Origin: Methanospirillum hungatei JF-1
GTDB lineage: Archaea; Halobacteriota; Methanomicrobia; Methanomicrobiales; Methanospirillaceae
Direction: 5' to 3'
NCBI RefSeq assembly: GCF_000013445.1
Contig: NC_007796.1
Span: forward strand, 434,001 to 498,000
DNA: 64,000 nt
A program made the position numbers and the translations under genes. The notes under the pieces are model-generated. The model saw only the letters and a list, made by a program, of their open reading frames with translations, was not told the origin of the DNA and ran no database searches. Below, piece by piece: positions 36,709 to 46,595 of the stretch (within the stretch, counting starts at the first letter, position 1; the number at the start of each line of letters is the position of its first letter).

Positions 36709-39700
36709 ATGATGGGGAATTTTTTCAAACTTAAAAACATTTTATTGGTACTTTTTGTACTTATTAGCATAACATTATCCTGTTATGGGGAAGAAAATGC
36801 GGCAGATGTTCCTGTGGCATCATCAGCTCCAATTAATCCAGAATACCTGAAGTATTTGGAAAGGGTTAATGCTTTAAATGAGACCGGTGAATTTGCACTT
36901 GGCTATGAACCTCCGGTGATTTCATTTGATCATCTGATTGGGAAACGTCCCTTTGATTCAAATGTTCAGGATTTGTATCCTTCATCGTATGATCTCAGAA
37001 CCTTTGATAAATTAACACCAATTAAAAATCAGAATCCCTGGGGTACCTGCTGGGCATTTGGATCACTTGCATCACTTGAGTCTTCACTGAAACCAAATCA
37101 GACTTACGATTTTTCTGAAAAACATGTAGTCAATCGCAATCTCTGGCTCACTGGTCCTAATACCGGAGGGAATTATCTTAAATCCGGAGGTTATCTTGTC
37201 GCCTGGATGGGGCCGGTGAATGAGACGACCGACCCGTATCCTGTTGACACATGGAATTATACTTCCCCTTCAGGTCCTATAACGAAACATGTTCAGGAAA
37301 TTTACTGGATTCCAGGTATGGCTAACGCTTCAGATCTGGAGACAATTAAGAGTTCAATTGTAAACAATGGTGCTTTGATTAGTTCGTTTTACTGGAATCC
37401 CGCGTCGTATAATTTCACCCATAAATCATATTACTGTCCGACATGTTCAGGTTCCAACCATTGTATTAATCTGGTAGGTTGGGATGATAATTACAACAGG
37501 AATAATTTCACCACTCCTGCGCCTGGTGATGGTGCATTTCTGCTTAGAAACAGTTGGGGTACCAGCTGGGGTGATCAGGGATATGGATGGATATCGTATC
37601 ATGATCCGACAATTGGGAAATACAATGCCCATATCTTTGGTTCGGATGTGAATGATTATTCGGGTATTTATCAGTATGATCCTGCTGGGACTTCATCGTA
37701 TATTGGCATTCCCTCAACAAGCATCTGGGGCGGAAATATTTTTACTGCGACGGCAGATGAAAACCTTACCGCAGTTGGTTTTTATACAAATGATGTCTCT
37801 GCTACCTACGATGTTCGTGTTTATAAAAATCCAACAGCAGGAGGGCCAGTTGGTTCGACCATTCTTTCACAGAAGACTGGGACAATACCGATGAGTGGGT
37901 ATCATACAATTAGTCTTGATACACCAGTTTTCCTTTCCGTTGGTGATATCTTTTCAATTGTTGTTCACTTGACAAATCCAAGTTATGGATATCCACTTGC
38001 AGTCGAGAATCCTGCTTCTGGGCCTATTGGTAATACATGGTCTGCAAATCCGGGTGAAGGATATGTCAGTTCAGATGGAAATTCCTGGACTGATATAGTA
38101 ACAATTCCTGGTTTTGTAAATACCAGCATATGCATTAAGGGGTATACCAATACTATAACACCTCCTCCTGTAGCCAATTTCACCTCGAATGTGACAACAG
38201 GTCTTGTTCCTCTTACTGTCCAGTTCACCGATACGTCAACAGGCAGTCCCACGTCCTGGCTATGGAACTTTGGTGAAGGAAATACTTCATCAAGCCAGAA
38301 TCCGGTTCACACGTATACCACTGCAGGTTTGTATACCGTAAACCTGACTGCTTCGAATGCCGGTGGTTCAGATACAAGAGTTGCACCAGGTTATATCAAT
38401 GTAACAAATCCGGTCCCATTGCCTCCTGTTGCCAGCTTTACCTCAAACGTCACATCTGGAGACATCCCCCTCTGTGTCCAGTTTAATGATACATCTACCG
38501 GAAATCCAACGTCGTTTTACTGGACATTTGGAGATGGTGCAAATACTACAATCCGAAACCCGATTCATACCTATGAAACACCCGGCCTGTATACCGTAAC
38601 CCTCTCCGTCGCAAACTCTGCTGGCTCTAACCTGACGTCAAAAGCGGGTTATATTAATGCAACATCTCCTCTTCCGAATCCATTCGTGACAGGTATCTAT
38701 CCGAATTTTACAAAGGCTGGAATGAATGTAGGATTTAATCTTACTGGTAATTATTTCAGTGAAGGCTCGATAGTCAACCTTACCATGAGTGGTTATAGTA
38801 ATATCACTACATTTGGTAATCTGTCAGGAAGCAATCTGACTGGATTTTTTGATATTCCATCTGGTACTGCAACAGGGATGTGGAATGTCAGTGTGAACCG
38901 CTTTGGTCAGTATAGTAATGATAATGTTCAGTTTCAAGTGCTGCCACCCGTTCCTCCGGTAGCAAGTTTCATTGGAATTCCACGTACTGGTGTGGCCCCG
39001 CTGTTTGTTCAGTTTGCTGATACATCCACTGGCGGTCCGACATCATGGAGCTGGAGTTTTGGCGATGGTGGTCTTTCTACCGATCAGCATCCAAGTCACA
39101 CATATTCTGGAGCTGGTCTGTATACGGTGAGTCTGAATGTCTCGAACAGTGGCGGTTCCAATGTTACGACTGCTCCTGGTTATATCAACGTGACAAGTTC
39201 TGTTGTTCCACCTGTAGCGAGTTTTACTGGCAGTCCCCGTAGCGGTGTTGCCCCGTTATCGGTTCAATTTACTGATACATCCACTGGCGGACCAACCAAC
39301 TGGACCTGGAGTTTTGGCGACGGTGGTCTTTCTACCGATCAGCATCCAAGCCACACATATTCCGGAGCTGGTCTGTATACGGTGAGTCTGAATGTCTCGA
39401 ACAGTGGCGGTTCCAATGTTACGACTGCTCCTGGTTATATCAACGTGTCAAGTTCTGTTGTTCCACCTGTAGCGAGTTTTACTGGCAGTCCCCGTAGCGG
39501 TGTTGCCCCATTATCGGTTCAGTTCACAGATTCCTCAACTGGTAATCCTACTACATGGAACTGGAACTTTGGCGATGGGCTTTCATCTACGATGCAACAC
39601 CCAATGCACACCTATGCAGGACCAGGGCAGTTTACCGTCAATCTAACCGTATCGAATACAGCAGGAACTGACACCCTCACAGCACCAGATTATATTTCGG

Positions 39701-40419
39701 TTTCTGGACCTCCCTCACATTATTCAATTAACGCAAGTTCCGGACCAAACGGGCGAATAGATCCCTCAGGGTTAATAATTATCCCTGCCGGTGGAAATCA
39801 GAGATTTTCCATGATTTCGGATACCGGTTATCAGGTCGGTGATGTTCTTGTTGATCAGGCAAGTGTTGGGCCAGTCGGATGGTATGAATTCAGGAATATC
39901 AGTACTAATCATACCATTTCGGTCAATTTCGAGAGAATACCTGGACAGAAATTAGTGAATGCTTCGGCAAACCGTTGGAGTATCGTGTATCCTCCAGGTA
40001 TTTCAGCATACCAGGAAGGAACGAATTGTACATATATTACTCAGGCAAAACCGGGGGCAGAAATGAAACAGATTTTAATTGATTCAGTCGAACAGAATCT
40101 TTCAGAATTCTGGACATTTACAAATATTTCTGATGATCATAATATCTACACATATAGCGAACCAATACCTGATCAGATCCATGTATTCTTCAGAGGGGCA
40201 CCTTCAACTGGATCAGCTCCTCTGGGCGTGCAGTTTATTGATGAATCCATTGGTACCCCTACGTCCTGGCTCTGGCAATTTGGCGATGGTGAAAAATCAT
40301 ACGATCAAAATCCATATCATGAGTACCAGTCACCTGGAATTTACACCGTAACACTTCGTGCATATAATGGAAAGACCGGGGGGTATGGTGTATGGAGCGA
40401 TGGGGTAATCGTCAAATAA
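36709..40419 (+). CDS. Secreted papain-family (C1) peptidase with lectin-like and PKD domains
   Basis: 1236 residues; ATG 36709 with GGGGGAG about 8 nt upstream. Signal peptide (ILLVLFVLISITLSCYG). Peptidase C1A domain: IKNQNPWGTCWAFGSLASLE with nucleophile Cys114, SGSNHCINLVGWDDNY with His251, FLLRNSWGTSWGDQGYGW with Asn281. Next a lectin-like C1-associated domain (GIYQYDPAGTSSY, FLSVGDIFSIVVHL). Then five PKD-like domains, an IPT/filamin-like stretch at 38670-38940, a beta domain around 39718-39940 (SINASSGPNGRIDPSG) and the shared tail with a final PKD. All catalytic residues are present, so an active extracellular protease is likely. Many N-x-S/T sites are present. Confidence 0.92.
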   Translation: MMGNFFKLKNILLVLFVLISITLSCYGEENAADVPVASSAPINPEYLKYLERVNALNETGEFALGYEPPVISFDHLIGKRPFDSNVQDLYPSSYDLRTFDKLTPIKNQNPWGTCWAFGSLASLESSLKPNQTYDFSEKHVVNRNLWLTGPNTGGNYLKSGGYLVAWMGPVNETTDPYPVDTWNYTSPSGPITKHVQEIYWIPGMANASDLETIKSSIVNNGALISSFYWNPASYNFTHKSYYCPTCSGSNHCINLVGWDDNYNRNNFTTPAPGDGAFLLRNSWGTSWGDQGYGWISYHDPTIGKYNAHIFGSDVNDYSGIYQYDPAGTSSYIGIPSTSIWGGNIFTATADENLTAVGFYTNDVSATYDVRVYKNPTAGGPVGSTILSQKTGTIPMSGYHTISLDTPVFLSVGDIFSIVVHLTNPSYGYPLAVENPASGPIGNTWSANPGEGYVSSDGNSWTDIVTIPGFVNTSICIKGYTNTITPPPVANFTSNVTTGLVPLTVQFTDTSTGSPTSWLWNFGEGNTSSSQNPVHTYTTAGLYTVNLTASNAGGSDTRVAPGYINVTNPVPLPPVASFTSNVTSGDIPLCVQFNDTSTGNPTSFYWTFGDGANTTIRNPIHTYETPGLYTVTLSVANSAGSNLTSKAGYINATSPLPNPFVTGIYPNFTKAGMNVGFNLTGNYFSEGSIVNLTMSGYSNITTFGNLSGSNLTGFFDIPSGTATGMWNVSVNRFGQYSNDNVQFQVLPPVPPVASFIGIPRTGVAPLFVQFADTSTGGPTSWSWSFGDGGLSTDQHPSHTYSGAGLYTVSLNVSNSGGSNVTTAPGYINVTSSVVPPVASFTGSPRSGVAPLSVQFTDTSTGGPTNWTWSFGDGGLSTDQHPSHTYSGAGLYTVSLNVSNSGGSNVTTAPGYINVSSSVVPPVASFTGSPRSGVAPLSVQFTDSSTGNPTTWNWNFGDGLSSTMQHPMHTYAGPGQFTVNLTVSNTAGTDTLTAPDYISVSGPPSHYSINASSGPNGRIDPSGLIIIPAGGNQRFSMISDTGYQVGDVLVDQASVGPVGWYEFRNISTNHTISVNFERIPGQKLVNASANRWSIVYPPGISAYQEGTNCTYITQAKPGAEMKQILIDSVEQNLSEFWTFTNISDDHNIYTYSEPIPDQIHVFFRGAPSTGSAPLGVQFIDESIGTPTSWLWQFGDGEKSYDQNPYHEYQSPGIYTVTLRAYNGKTGGYGVWSDGVIVK
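38951..39715 (+). repeat. Tandem 255-bp PKD-encoding repeats (three units)
   Basis: Three in-frame units of 255 bp (85 codons) begin at TTCC(T/A)CC(G/T)GTAGC positions 38951, 39206 and 39461. The second half of unit one and unit two are nearly identical, and units two and three share an identical first 60 bp (CCCCGTAGCGGTGTTGCCCC). This shows recent homogenisation of coding repeats. Confidence 0.9.
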
Positions 40420-40799
40420 TTTTTTCATCTTGGATTATTTTATGATAAACTCAAAAAATAATTTTCATGCTTTTTTTCTTAAAATATGATTTAAAATGGG
40501 ATTAAGGCAAGCGCATCGTTGAATATTCCACTTGTATTTGGGTTGTGTTCTTTTAAATTACCAATAATGATATAGATTGAGTTGTCATTATAGAACGAAT
40601 AGAGGAAAAAAATTTATCTTGTTAATATATTGTTTTGTACTCAGATTTAAGAAAAAGATTCCTCAATCGTTTTTTAAAATTAAAAGAAAAAAATAGTTAA
40701 TATTTCATATATCTTTATAACCCATAATCTATATAACCTATTCAATAATTAATACTATTATCCTGATCAAGGGAATGATGGTTATTTGGTGGGGTTATA
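40420..40799. promoter_or_regulatory. Intergenic region with promoter-like AT stretch
   Basis: 380 bp, very AT-rich. A TATA-like stretch TTCATATATCTTTATAACCC at about 40704-40723 and TCTATATAACC at 40731-40741 lie 60-100 bp before the next gene, and GGTGGGGTTATA just precedes its ATG. T-rich runs near 40419-40480 could end the upstream message. Confidence 0.45.
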
Positions 40800-43658
40800 A
40801 TGATAGAGAGTAACATCGAAAAAATATTTTCCAAGACCTATTTGGTAAAATGGTTAGTATGTCTTCTAACCTTTTTAATGTCTTTAGTTTTGGTCCAACC
40901 TGGGACAGCACTATTGTACCCGTCTTTTTATGGGATGAACCAGGCAAATATGACTCTGGTTGTATCAGATAATTTCTCTCAGGATAATCTGGCATATGGA
41001 GATTTTTTATATCTGTTTGATACCACGACTGCAAGTGCCGGTGATTCAGTTAATACGAGACATTGGAATATTACGGTAACAGAACCAACTGCATATAGTG
41101 GATCACGTGATTCATATATTCCAAATCCAGTATTCGGTCCGTTTTTAAATGAAACTTCGATTATTGTAAATCTTACGTTAACAAACGCCACATCTGTCAG
41201 TTATAATGGAACTGATGTGTACCAGGTTATAGATGGTAGGAAATGGATTAGACCATCATATTCGGTAACCGCTGATTTCCGAAACAAAACAGCAACTAAT
41301 CCGATAGGGACAATCCGGTTTAATGACACTTCTGAAGAACTCCTGTTTCCGATGGCAGAGATCACCGATTGGTGGTGGAAGGTAACCGATAATTCTGGTG
41401 TACCACAAAACACGTCAGGTTGGGATAATTTTACAGTCAATATGACTGATACCGATTATTATCAGGTAAATCTGACCGTGAGGAATAGTCAGGGGAATCT
41501 TGCCTCCTTATCTGGGTATACTGGAGCTCCAGAGGATGGAAATGGTCTTATTGCTAATTTTGCTGCAGTACCTGTTGCTGGAACTGCTCCCTTAAATGTG
41601 AGTTTTATTGATCTTTCATCTGGGGAAATAACAAGTTGGGATTGGGATTTTGATTTCCTCGGTATTGATTCCACGAATTTACATAGTTCATATAATCAGA
41701 ATCCCACTCATACCTATAAGAAACCAGGGATTTATTCTGTTAATCTCACAATTTATGAGGGTTCGAACAGTAAATCTTGTCTAGCTGGAGACATGATCAC
41801 GGTTTATCCTCCTCCGGTTTACCTGGCTGTAGCTCCAACAAAAGGTGAGAAGCCATTGAATGTTACGGTTATTTCACGGTCCTATGGGCTGAATGCATCA
41901 CCAATATATGAATGGGACTTCGGAAATGGAATGGTAGTTAATACCACAACACCTTCGTACGTGTATACCTATAATCCGGGTGGTGTGAATCCATCTCAAT
42001 CATGGAATTATACTATTCGTCACACCGTGTATTCTGACGGGGTTGCGTATCCTGCGCAAAATACCCAGAATGTAACTATTGAAACACCTGCTCCACCCAG
42101 GGCACGATTTGCAGCGGTTCCACAATCTGGACCAGCCCCGCTGAAAGTATCTTTTGTTGATCAGTCTGAAGGGAAAGAACCATTTGATTATATCTGGAAT
42201 TTCGACGATGGAAAACCGAATGTGTATGATGTTCAGAATCCTACGGTAACTTTTGAGACGCCGAAAGTCTACAATGTTACGTTATACTTTAATGCATCAA
42301 ATGGTGCTGATCAGGCGTATGTTCTAGTGAATGTTACTGAACCTGTTCCTCCAGTCATTGATTTCGCCGTCGCGCCGACAAAGGGTTATAACCCTCTGAA
42401 TGTGACGGTGATATCTCAGTGCAGCGGTCTGAATGAATCCCCTGTTTTTGAGTGGGACTTTGGTAATGGAACAAAAAGGACGACTACTGATTTATCATAT
42501 GTGTATCAGTACAAGCCATATAGTCCAAATCCGAATATGGTGTGGGAATATCCGATAAATCTTACGGTTTACTCGGATGGGCTGATTTACTATGCATCGA
42601 AAAGCAGAAATGTGACTGTGGAAAATGCACCAACTCCAAAAGCTGCATTTAATGCTTATCCCCGAATCGGGTCGAGACCTCTTGAGGTTTCATTCTTTGA
42701 TCAGTCAATTGGACAGGAACCTATCAATTATGAGTGGTATTTTGGAGATAATACTCCAAAGGTATTTGAGCAGAACCCGGTTCATGTGTACAATGAAACT
42801 GGAGAATTTAATGTTACTTTGATGATTCATGCGAAGAATGGGAATGACATAATTAATCAAACTGGTTTAATCCGCGTGACAGATTATCCGATTCCTAATG
42901 TATCATTTAGTATGGCTCCTGTGAGTGGATACGCGCCCTTGAAAGTATCCTTCATTGATCAGACTTGTAAACAGGACTGTTCATATGAATATTTCTGGCA
43001 GTTTGGTGAAGGAAATACTTCTACGAAAAGGAATCCGGTCTGGGAATATGTGACGCCTGGTAATTATTCTGTAAATCTTACTGTGACGGATAAGTATGGA
43101 GTCAGTGGAAAAGGAAATGGTCTGGTGAATGTTACAGTCATGCAGCCTTCTGGTGGGGATGATGGGCAGTTAGTTGCGAATTTTACTGCATTATCCACAA
43201 GAGGAGTAGCACCTTTTGAGGCTCATTTTATTGACCAGTCAAGTGGCAATCCAAAAGGTTGGAGATGGGATTTTAGTGATAAAAATGTTTCATTTGATCA
43301 AAGTCCAAATCACACTTTTTTCAAACCTGGAATATACAACGTTACCTTAGAGGTATATAATAAGACATCGTATTCATCAAATATTACAAAACTTGATTAT
43401 ATTACTGCAATATCTCCCATAATTGATGCATGGTTTTCATTTCGATATATTGGTGATCAATCAACCCGCCTTGTTCAATTTTTTGATGGTTCAAAAGGAG
43501 TTGGAATAAATAGCTGGGAATGGACATTTGGGGATGGAACTACTTCAACAGAGATCAACCCTGTTCATTTATATAGTTCGAAAGGAATTTACAATGTAAA
43601 ATTGCTAGTATCCAATGGATATGCTAAGGATATTTTTGAGTATGTAGTTTACATTTAA
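40800..43658 (+). CDS. Large secreted multi-PKD surface protein
   Basis: 952 residues; ATG 40800 with a GGTGGGG-type ribosome site. Signal region LVCLLTFLMSLVLVQPGTAL. A unique N-terminal domain of about 230 residues (YGDFLYLFDTTTASAGDSV, RHWNITVTEPTAYSG, WIRPSYSVTADF), then about eight PKD domains (WDWDF, YIWNFDDG, WYFGDN, FWQFGEG, WRWDFSD, WEWTFGDG). A 540-bp block coding a PKD pair is present twice (about 41816-42355 and 42356-42892). No C-terminal anchor was seen. The N-terminal part resembles methanogen S-layer or sarcinarray-type N-termini; I did not recognise a named family with certainty. Dense N-glycosylation sites. Confidence 0.8.
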   Translation: MIESNIEKIFSKTYLVKWLVCLLTFLMSLVLVQPGTALLYPSFYGMNQANMTLVVSDNFSQDNLAYGDFLYLFDTTTASAGDSVNTRHWNITVTEPTAYSGSRDSYIPNPVFGPFLNETSIIVNLTLTNATSVSYNGTDVYQVIDGRKWIRPSYSVTADFRNKTATNPIGTIRFNDTSEELLFPMAEITDWWWKVTDNSGVPQNTSGWDNFTVNMTDTDYYQVNLTVRNSQGNLASLSGYTGAPEDGNGLIANFAAVPVAGTAPLNVSFIDLSSGEITSWDWDFDFLGIDSTNLHSSYNQNPTHTYKKPGIYSVNLTIYEGSNSKSCLAGDMITVYPPPVYLAVAPTKGEKPLNVTVISRSYGLNASPIYEWDFGNGMVVNTTTPSYVYTYNPGGVNPSQSWNYTIRHTVYSDGVAYPAQNTQNVTIETPAPPRARFAAVPQSGPAPLKVSFVDQSEGKEPFDYIWNFDDGKPNVYDVQNPTVTFETPKVYNVTLYFNASNGADQAYVLVNVTEPVPPVIDFAVAPTKGYNPLNVTVISQCSGLNESPVFEWDFGNGTKRTTTDLSYVYQYKPYSPNPNMVWEYPINLTVYSDGLIYYASKSRNVTVENAPTPKAAFNAYPRIGSRPLEVSFFDQSIGQEPINYEWYFGDNTPKVFEQNPVHVYNETGEFNVTLMIHAKNGNDIINQTGLIRVTDYPIPNVSFSMAPVSGYAPLKVSFIDQTCKQDCSYEYFWQFGEGNTSTKRNPVWEYVTPGNYSVNLTVTDKYGVSGKGNGLVNVTVMQPSGGDDGQLVANFTALSTRGVAPFEAHFIDQSSGNPKGWRWDFSDKNVSFDQSPNHTFFKPGIYNVTLEVYNKTSYSSNITKLDYITAISPIIDAWFSFRYIGDQSTRLVQFFDGSKGVGINSWEWTFGDGTTSTEINPVHLYSSKGIYNVKLLVSNGYAKDIFEYVVYI

Positions 43659-43805
43659 TAATCCTTTTTGCATCTTTTTTGATTATTGCTACAGAGGAAA
43701 TTTAGTTAAATTTATATATTATTTTTTATATAGCATAATCTATTGATTGTTTGGTTTTTGTGGTCTGACCATGATCAAACATATTCATTGGGGGAGCAAT
43801 TCAAA

Positions 43806-46595
43806 ATGATTGAAAAAACATTTGAATTTCAGGAAAGAAATTCTAAACTACAAAATCGATGGGGTTTTGGTATTGTTGTACTGATGTGTTCTGTACTTTG
43901 TTTAATCATTTTTTCTAATATTGTATCAGCTGAAATGACAATCAGTGGTCCTGATTCGGTTAAGCGGGGGAATGATTCTTTTACGGTTATTGTTAATGAA
44001 ACAGTTCGGCCATCAGAATCATATTATTTTGGTTTGATCATTAATCCTCAAACAATGACTGGTGATGTATGCGATAGACCTCCCTACATTATTGATGATT
44101 TTATTTATTCAAAAATACCAGGTCAGGCATGGGATGCATATTATGAGCCGGAACAGGATAAAGGAGAAAAATTTTATGAATTATCTCCCAATAATCTCTC
44201 GTACCCATCAAATAGCACATGCTGGGATGTTCCATGGAATGGTACGCATTATATGGTAGAATTATGGGCTGATCAATACAATACCGGAGATTGGTATTTA
44301 ACACCAGATGGAATATGGCACCATGATATAAATATTGGCTTAAGATATCCGGATTTTTCAACCTCCGTGAAACCCGGTGAATATACTTTTCATGTTCAAA
44401 AAGCATCAGCTCATCGTAAACCAAATCTGCCAAAACCAGTAAGTCCAGTTCGGAAAATTGATTTTGAGGATTATAAGGTAAATATTGTTGTTGGTGGTTT
44501 TGACTTTTCTTTTTATGATTATTCGGCATATTATAGTATACCACCTGAATTGATACCCGTTAACTCAGCTGGTAAAGGTGAAAAAGTTATATTGAATGGA
44601 ACAAATTTTGATAGCGATGCTATTTATCTTTGGATTACTGGTGAAGGCTTACCGAAATGTGGAACGTCATTAAAGGTTAATAATTTACCCGTAAATTCTA
44701 ATGACCCTCTTATTGTAGGCTTCACTGATCGAAAGAATGGGACTTGGGAATATAAATGGGATATTTCTGAAACAATTCTTGAGCCTGGCAAATATACGAT
44801 ATATGCATCGACAATTAATCCCGATGATCTAGTAACAGAATTTTTCAATCGTCCAAATGAATGTGGATCAATTTGTAAAACACGAGAAGAAGGTGTTTGT
44901 GCATTACTGGATTGTCCTACCTGCACCTGTTTGGCACCAATTATCAAAAAAGATTTTACAATTACTGAATTAACAACGAATATTAATTCAATTGATAAGG
45001 TTGAACCCTGTTGTTGCCCTGGTTACCCATGTGGGTTTACGTCATCTTTGGTCAATATTACATTAAGTGGTATATTTGGTGATTCACGAACTCCCATGCA
45101 GATTTGGATGTTTGGTAATAATCAAATATATGATAAGAATTATCTATTTACTGATAATTTCACGACCTTCCTGGATGCAGATGGAAGCTTCCAATTAGAT
45201 ATTTATGAGTATTTATTAAAGCCAAATGGGTTAGATTTATGTGATTTGGATAATGGAGAGTATTATTTACTTGTTCAACTACCCGGACAAACAAACCAGT
45301 CAAAACAAGTTTTTGATGTTACATTAGAAAATTCAACATTTTATAAAAAAATCTCCACTTTAGAGCCGAATACATTTTTAATGTCTAACCTCACAAAAGA
45401 CAATCTGTATGTTGTAAAGTCAGATCCATTTTTCTGGACAAAGGCATTTCCAGTTTTAGGTCCGAATTCATATACTGGTAAACGAGCCTTTGATAAATTA
45501 ACAACCCTTTTAGATGAGGCATGGGTCAGGGACCGATATGTGACAACATCATTCTTCCTAGAACCTATCCGTTGTAAACAAGATGCTTTAAGCTTCATTG
45601 CTACCCCGCAGGAAGGCTATGTTCCATTAACGGTTCAATTTACAGATCAATCAACCTTTAATGGGACCGCTTATTCTTGGGATTTTGGAGATGGTTTAAC
45701 ATCTACAGAGAAAAACCCTCAACACATTTATAATAAATCTGGAATTTATGATGTTACATTAACAATTGAGGGTACAGGGACAGACGGAAAGCAGAAGAAT
45801 CCGTTAAGGAAATACAATTATATTATTGTACGGGACATTCCTGCAAAATATTATGATCCAGTTGCAGACTTTACCATATCCAAGGTTGCAAATGAACCAT
45901 TCAGTATTCAGTTCATCGATCAGAGTTATGGTGCAACCCCGCTGACAAGTATCTGGGACTTTGGGGATAACTCAACATCTGGAGAGAAGAGTCCAAAACA
46001 CCAGTATGCATCTGCTGGAACATATACTGTTAATCTGACAGTAAAGGATCAGTATGACAAAGAATCAACCAAGACTCAGGACATCCTTGTCCCATCGGTC
46101 AGTCCTCCGGTTCCTGACTTTGAATTTACTATAAACCCCAATCAGATGAAACAGGTGCAGTTTACTGACAAATCCCAAGGAGAGATCACCTCATGGAAAT
46201 GGACCTTTGGTGACGGTCTGGGCTCATCAATACAAAGCCCTGAACACCTGTATACCACGTATGGAACATTTTCAGTCACTCTGACGGTTGGAAATAATGC
46301 CGGTTCACAGTCATTCACAAAGGAAATCACACTGATCGATCCAAAGGTCTCTGCAGACTTTTCATGGGAAGATATTGGTGAGAGAACCGTGAGGTTTTTG
46401 GACAATTCGAAGGGGCTCATCACCGAGTGGACTCTTGAGTATGGCGATGGCAAAGTCGACCAGTTCACAGAAGCATGGGATGAAGTCGAGCATACCTACT
46501 CTCAACTCGGCAGATATTATGCGAAATTGACTGTTAAAAATGATTATAATAAAGATTCTGTTACAAAACAGATCGATGTTCTCAAACGGCAATAA
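43806..46595 (+). CDS. Secreted surface protein with cysteine-rich cassette and PKD domains
   Basis: About 929 residues from ATG 43806, preferred over 43743 because GGGGGAGC lies 9 nt upstream. Membrane-type signal (FGIVVLMCSVLCLIIFSNIV SA). It then has TISGPDSVKRGNDSFTVIVN, MTGDVCDRPP, a tall beta region, ANPDD-type turns and the cassette VCALLDCPTCTCL and EPCCCPGYPCGFT shared with the next three genes. The last 310 residues are four PKD-type domains (YSWDFGDG, SIWDFGDN, WKWTFGDG, and a degenerate TLEYGDG). The 5' two-thirds are AT-rich; the last 750 bp are much richer in G+C. It lacks the DUF3821 N-terminal domain of the next gene. Confidence 0.82.
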   Translation: MIEKTFEFQERNSKLQNRWGFGIVVLMCSVLCLIIFSNIVSAEMTISGPDSVKRGNDSFTVIVNETVRPSESYYFGLIINPQTMTGDVCDRPPYIIDDFIYSKIPGQAWDAYYEPEQDKGEKFYELSPNNLSYPSNSTCWDVPWNGTHYMVELWADQYNTGDWYLTPDGIWHHDINIGLRYPDFSTSVKPGEYTFHVQKASAHRKPNLPKPVSPVRKIDFEDYKVNIVVGGFDFSFYDYSAYYSIPPELIPVNSAGKGEKVILNGTNFDSDAIYLWITGEGLPKCGTSLKVNNLPVNSNDPLIVGFTDRKNGTWEYKWDISETILEPGKYTIYASTINPDDLVTEFFNRPNECGSICKTREEGVCALLDCPTCTCLAPIIKKDFTITELTTNINSIDKVEPCCCPGYPCGFTSSLVNITLSGIFGDSRTPMQIWMFGNNQIYDKNYLFTDNFTTFLDADGSFQLDIYEYLLKPNGLDLCDLDNGEYYLLVQLPGQTNQSKQVFDVTLENSTFYKKISTLEPNTFLMSNLTKDNLYVVKSDPFFWTKAFPVLGPNSYTGKRAFDKLTTLLDEAWVRDRYVTTSFFLEPIRCKQDALSFIATPQEGYVPLTVQFTDQSTFNGTAYSWDFGDGLTSTEKNPQHIYNKSGIYDVTLTIEGTGTDGKQKNPLRKYNYIIVRDIPAKYYDPVADFTISKVANEPFSIQFIDQSYGATPLTSIWDFGDNSTSGEKSPKHQYASAGTYTVNLTVKDQYDKESTKTQDILVPSVSPPVPDFEFTINPNQMKQVQFTDKSQGEITSWKWTFGDGLGSSIQSPEHLYTTYGTFSVTLTVGNNAGSQSFTKEITLIDPKVSADFSWEDIGERTVRFLDNSKGLITEWTLEYGDGKVDQFTEAWDEVEHTYSQLGRYYAKLTVKNDYNKDSVTKQIDVLKRQ

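Noticed and set aside
38951-39715. Direct repeats of 255 bp taken as possible insertion sequence or CRISPR
   Set aside because: They encode PKD domains in a single frame and have no terminal inverted repeats.
44101-44544. A 147-codon antisense frame in the 43806 surface-protein gene
   Set aside because: Lies wholly inside a strongly supported gene and shows no independent features.
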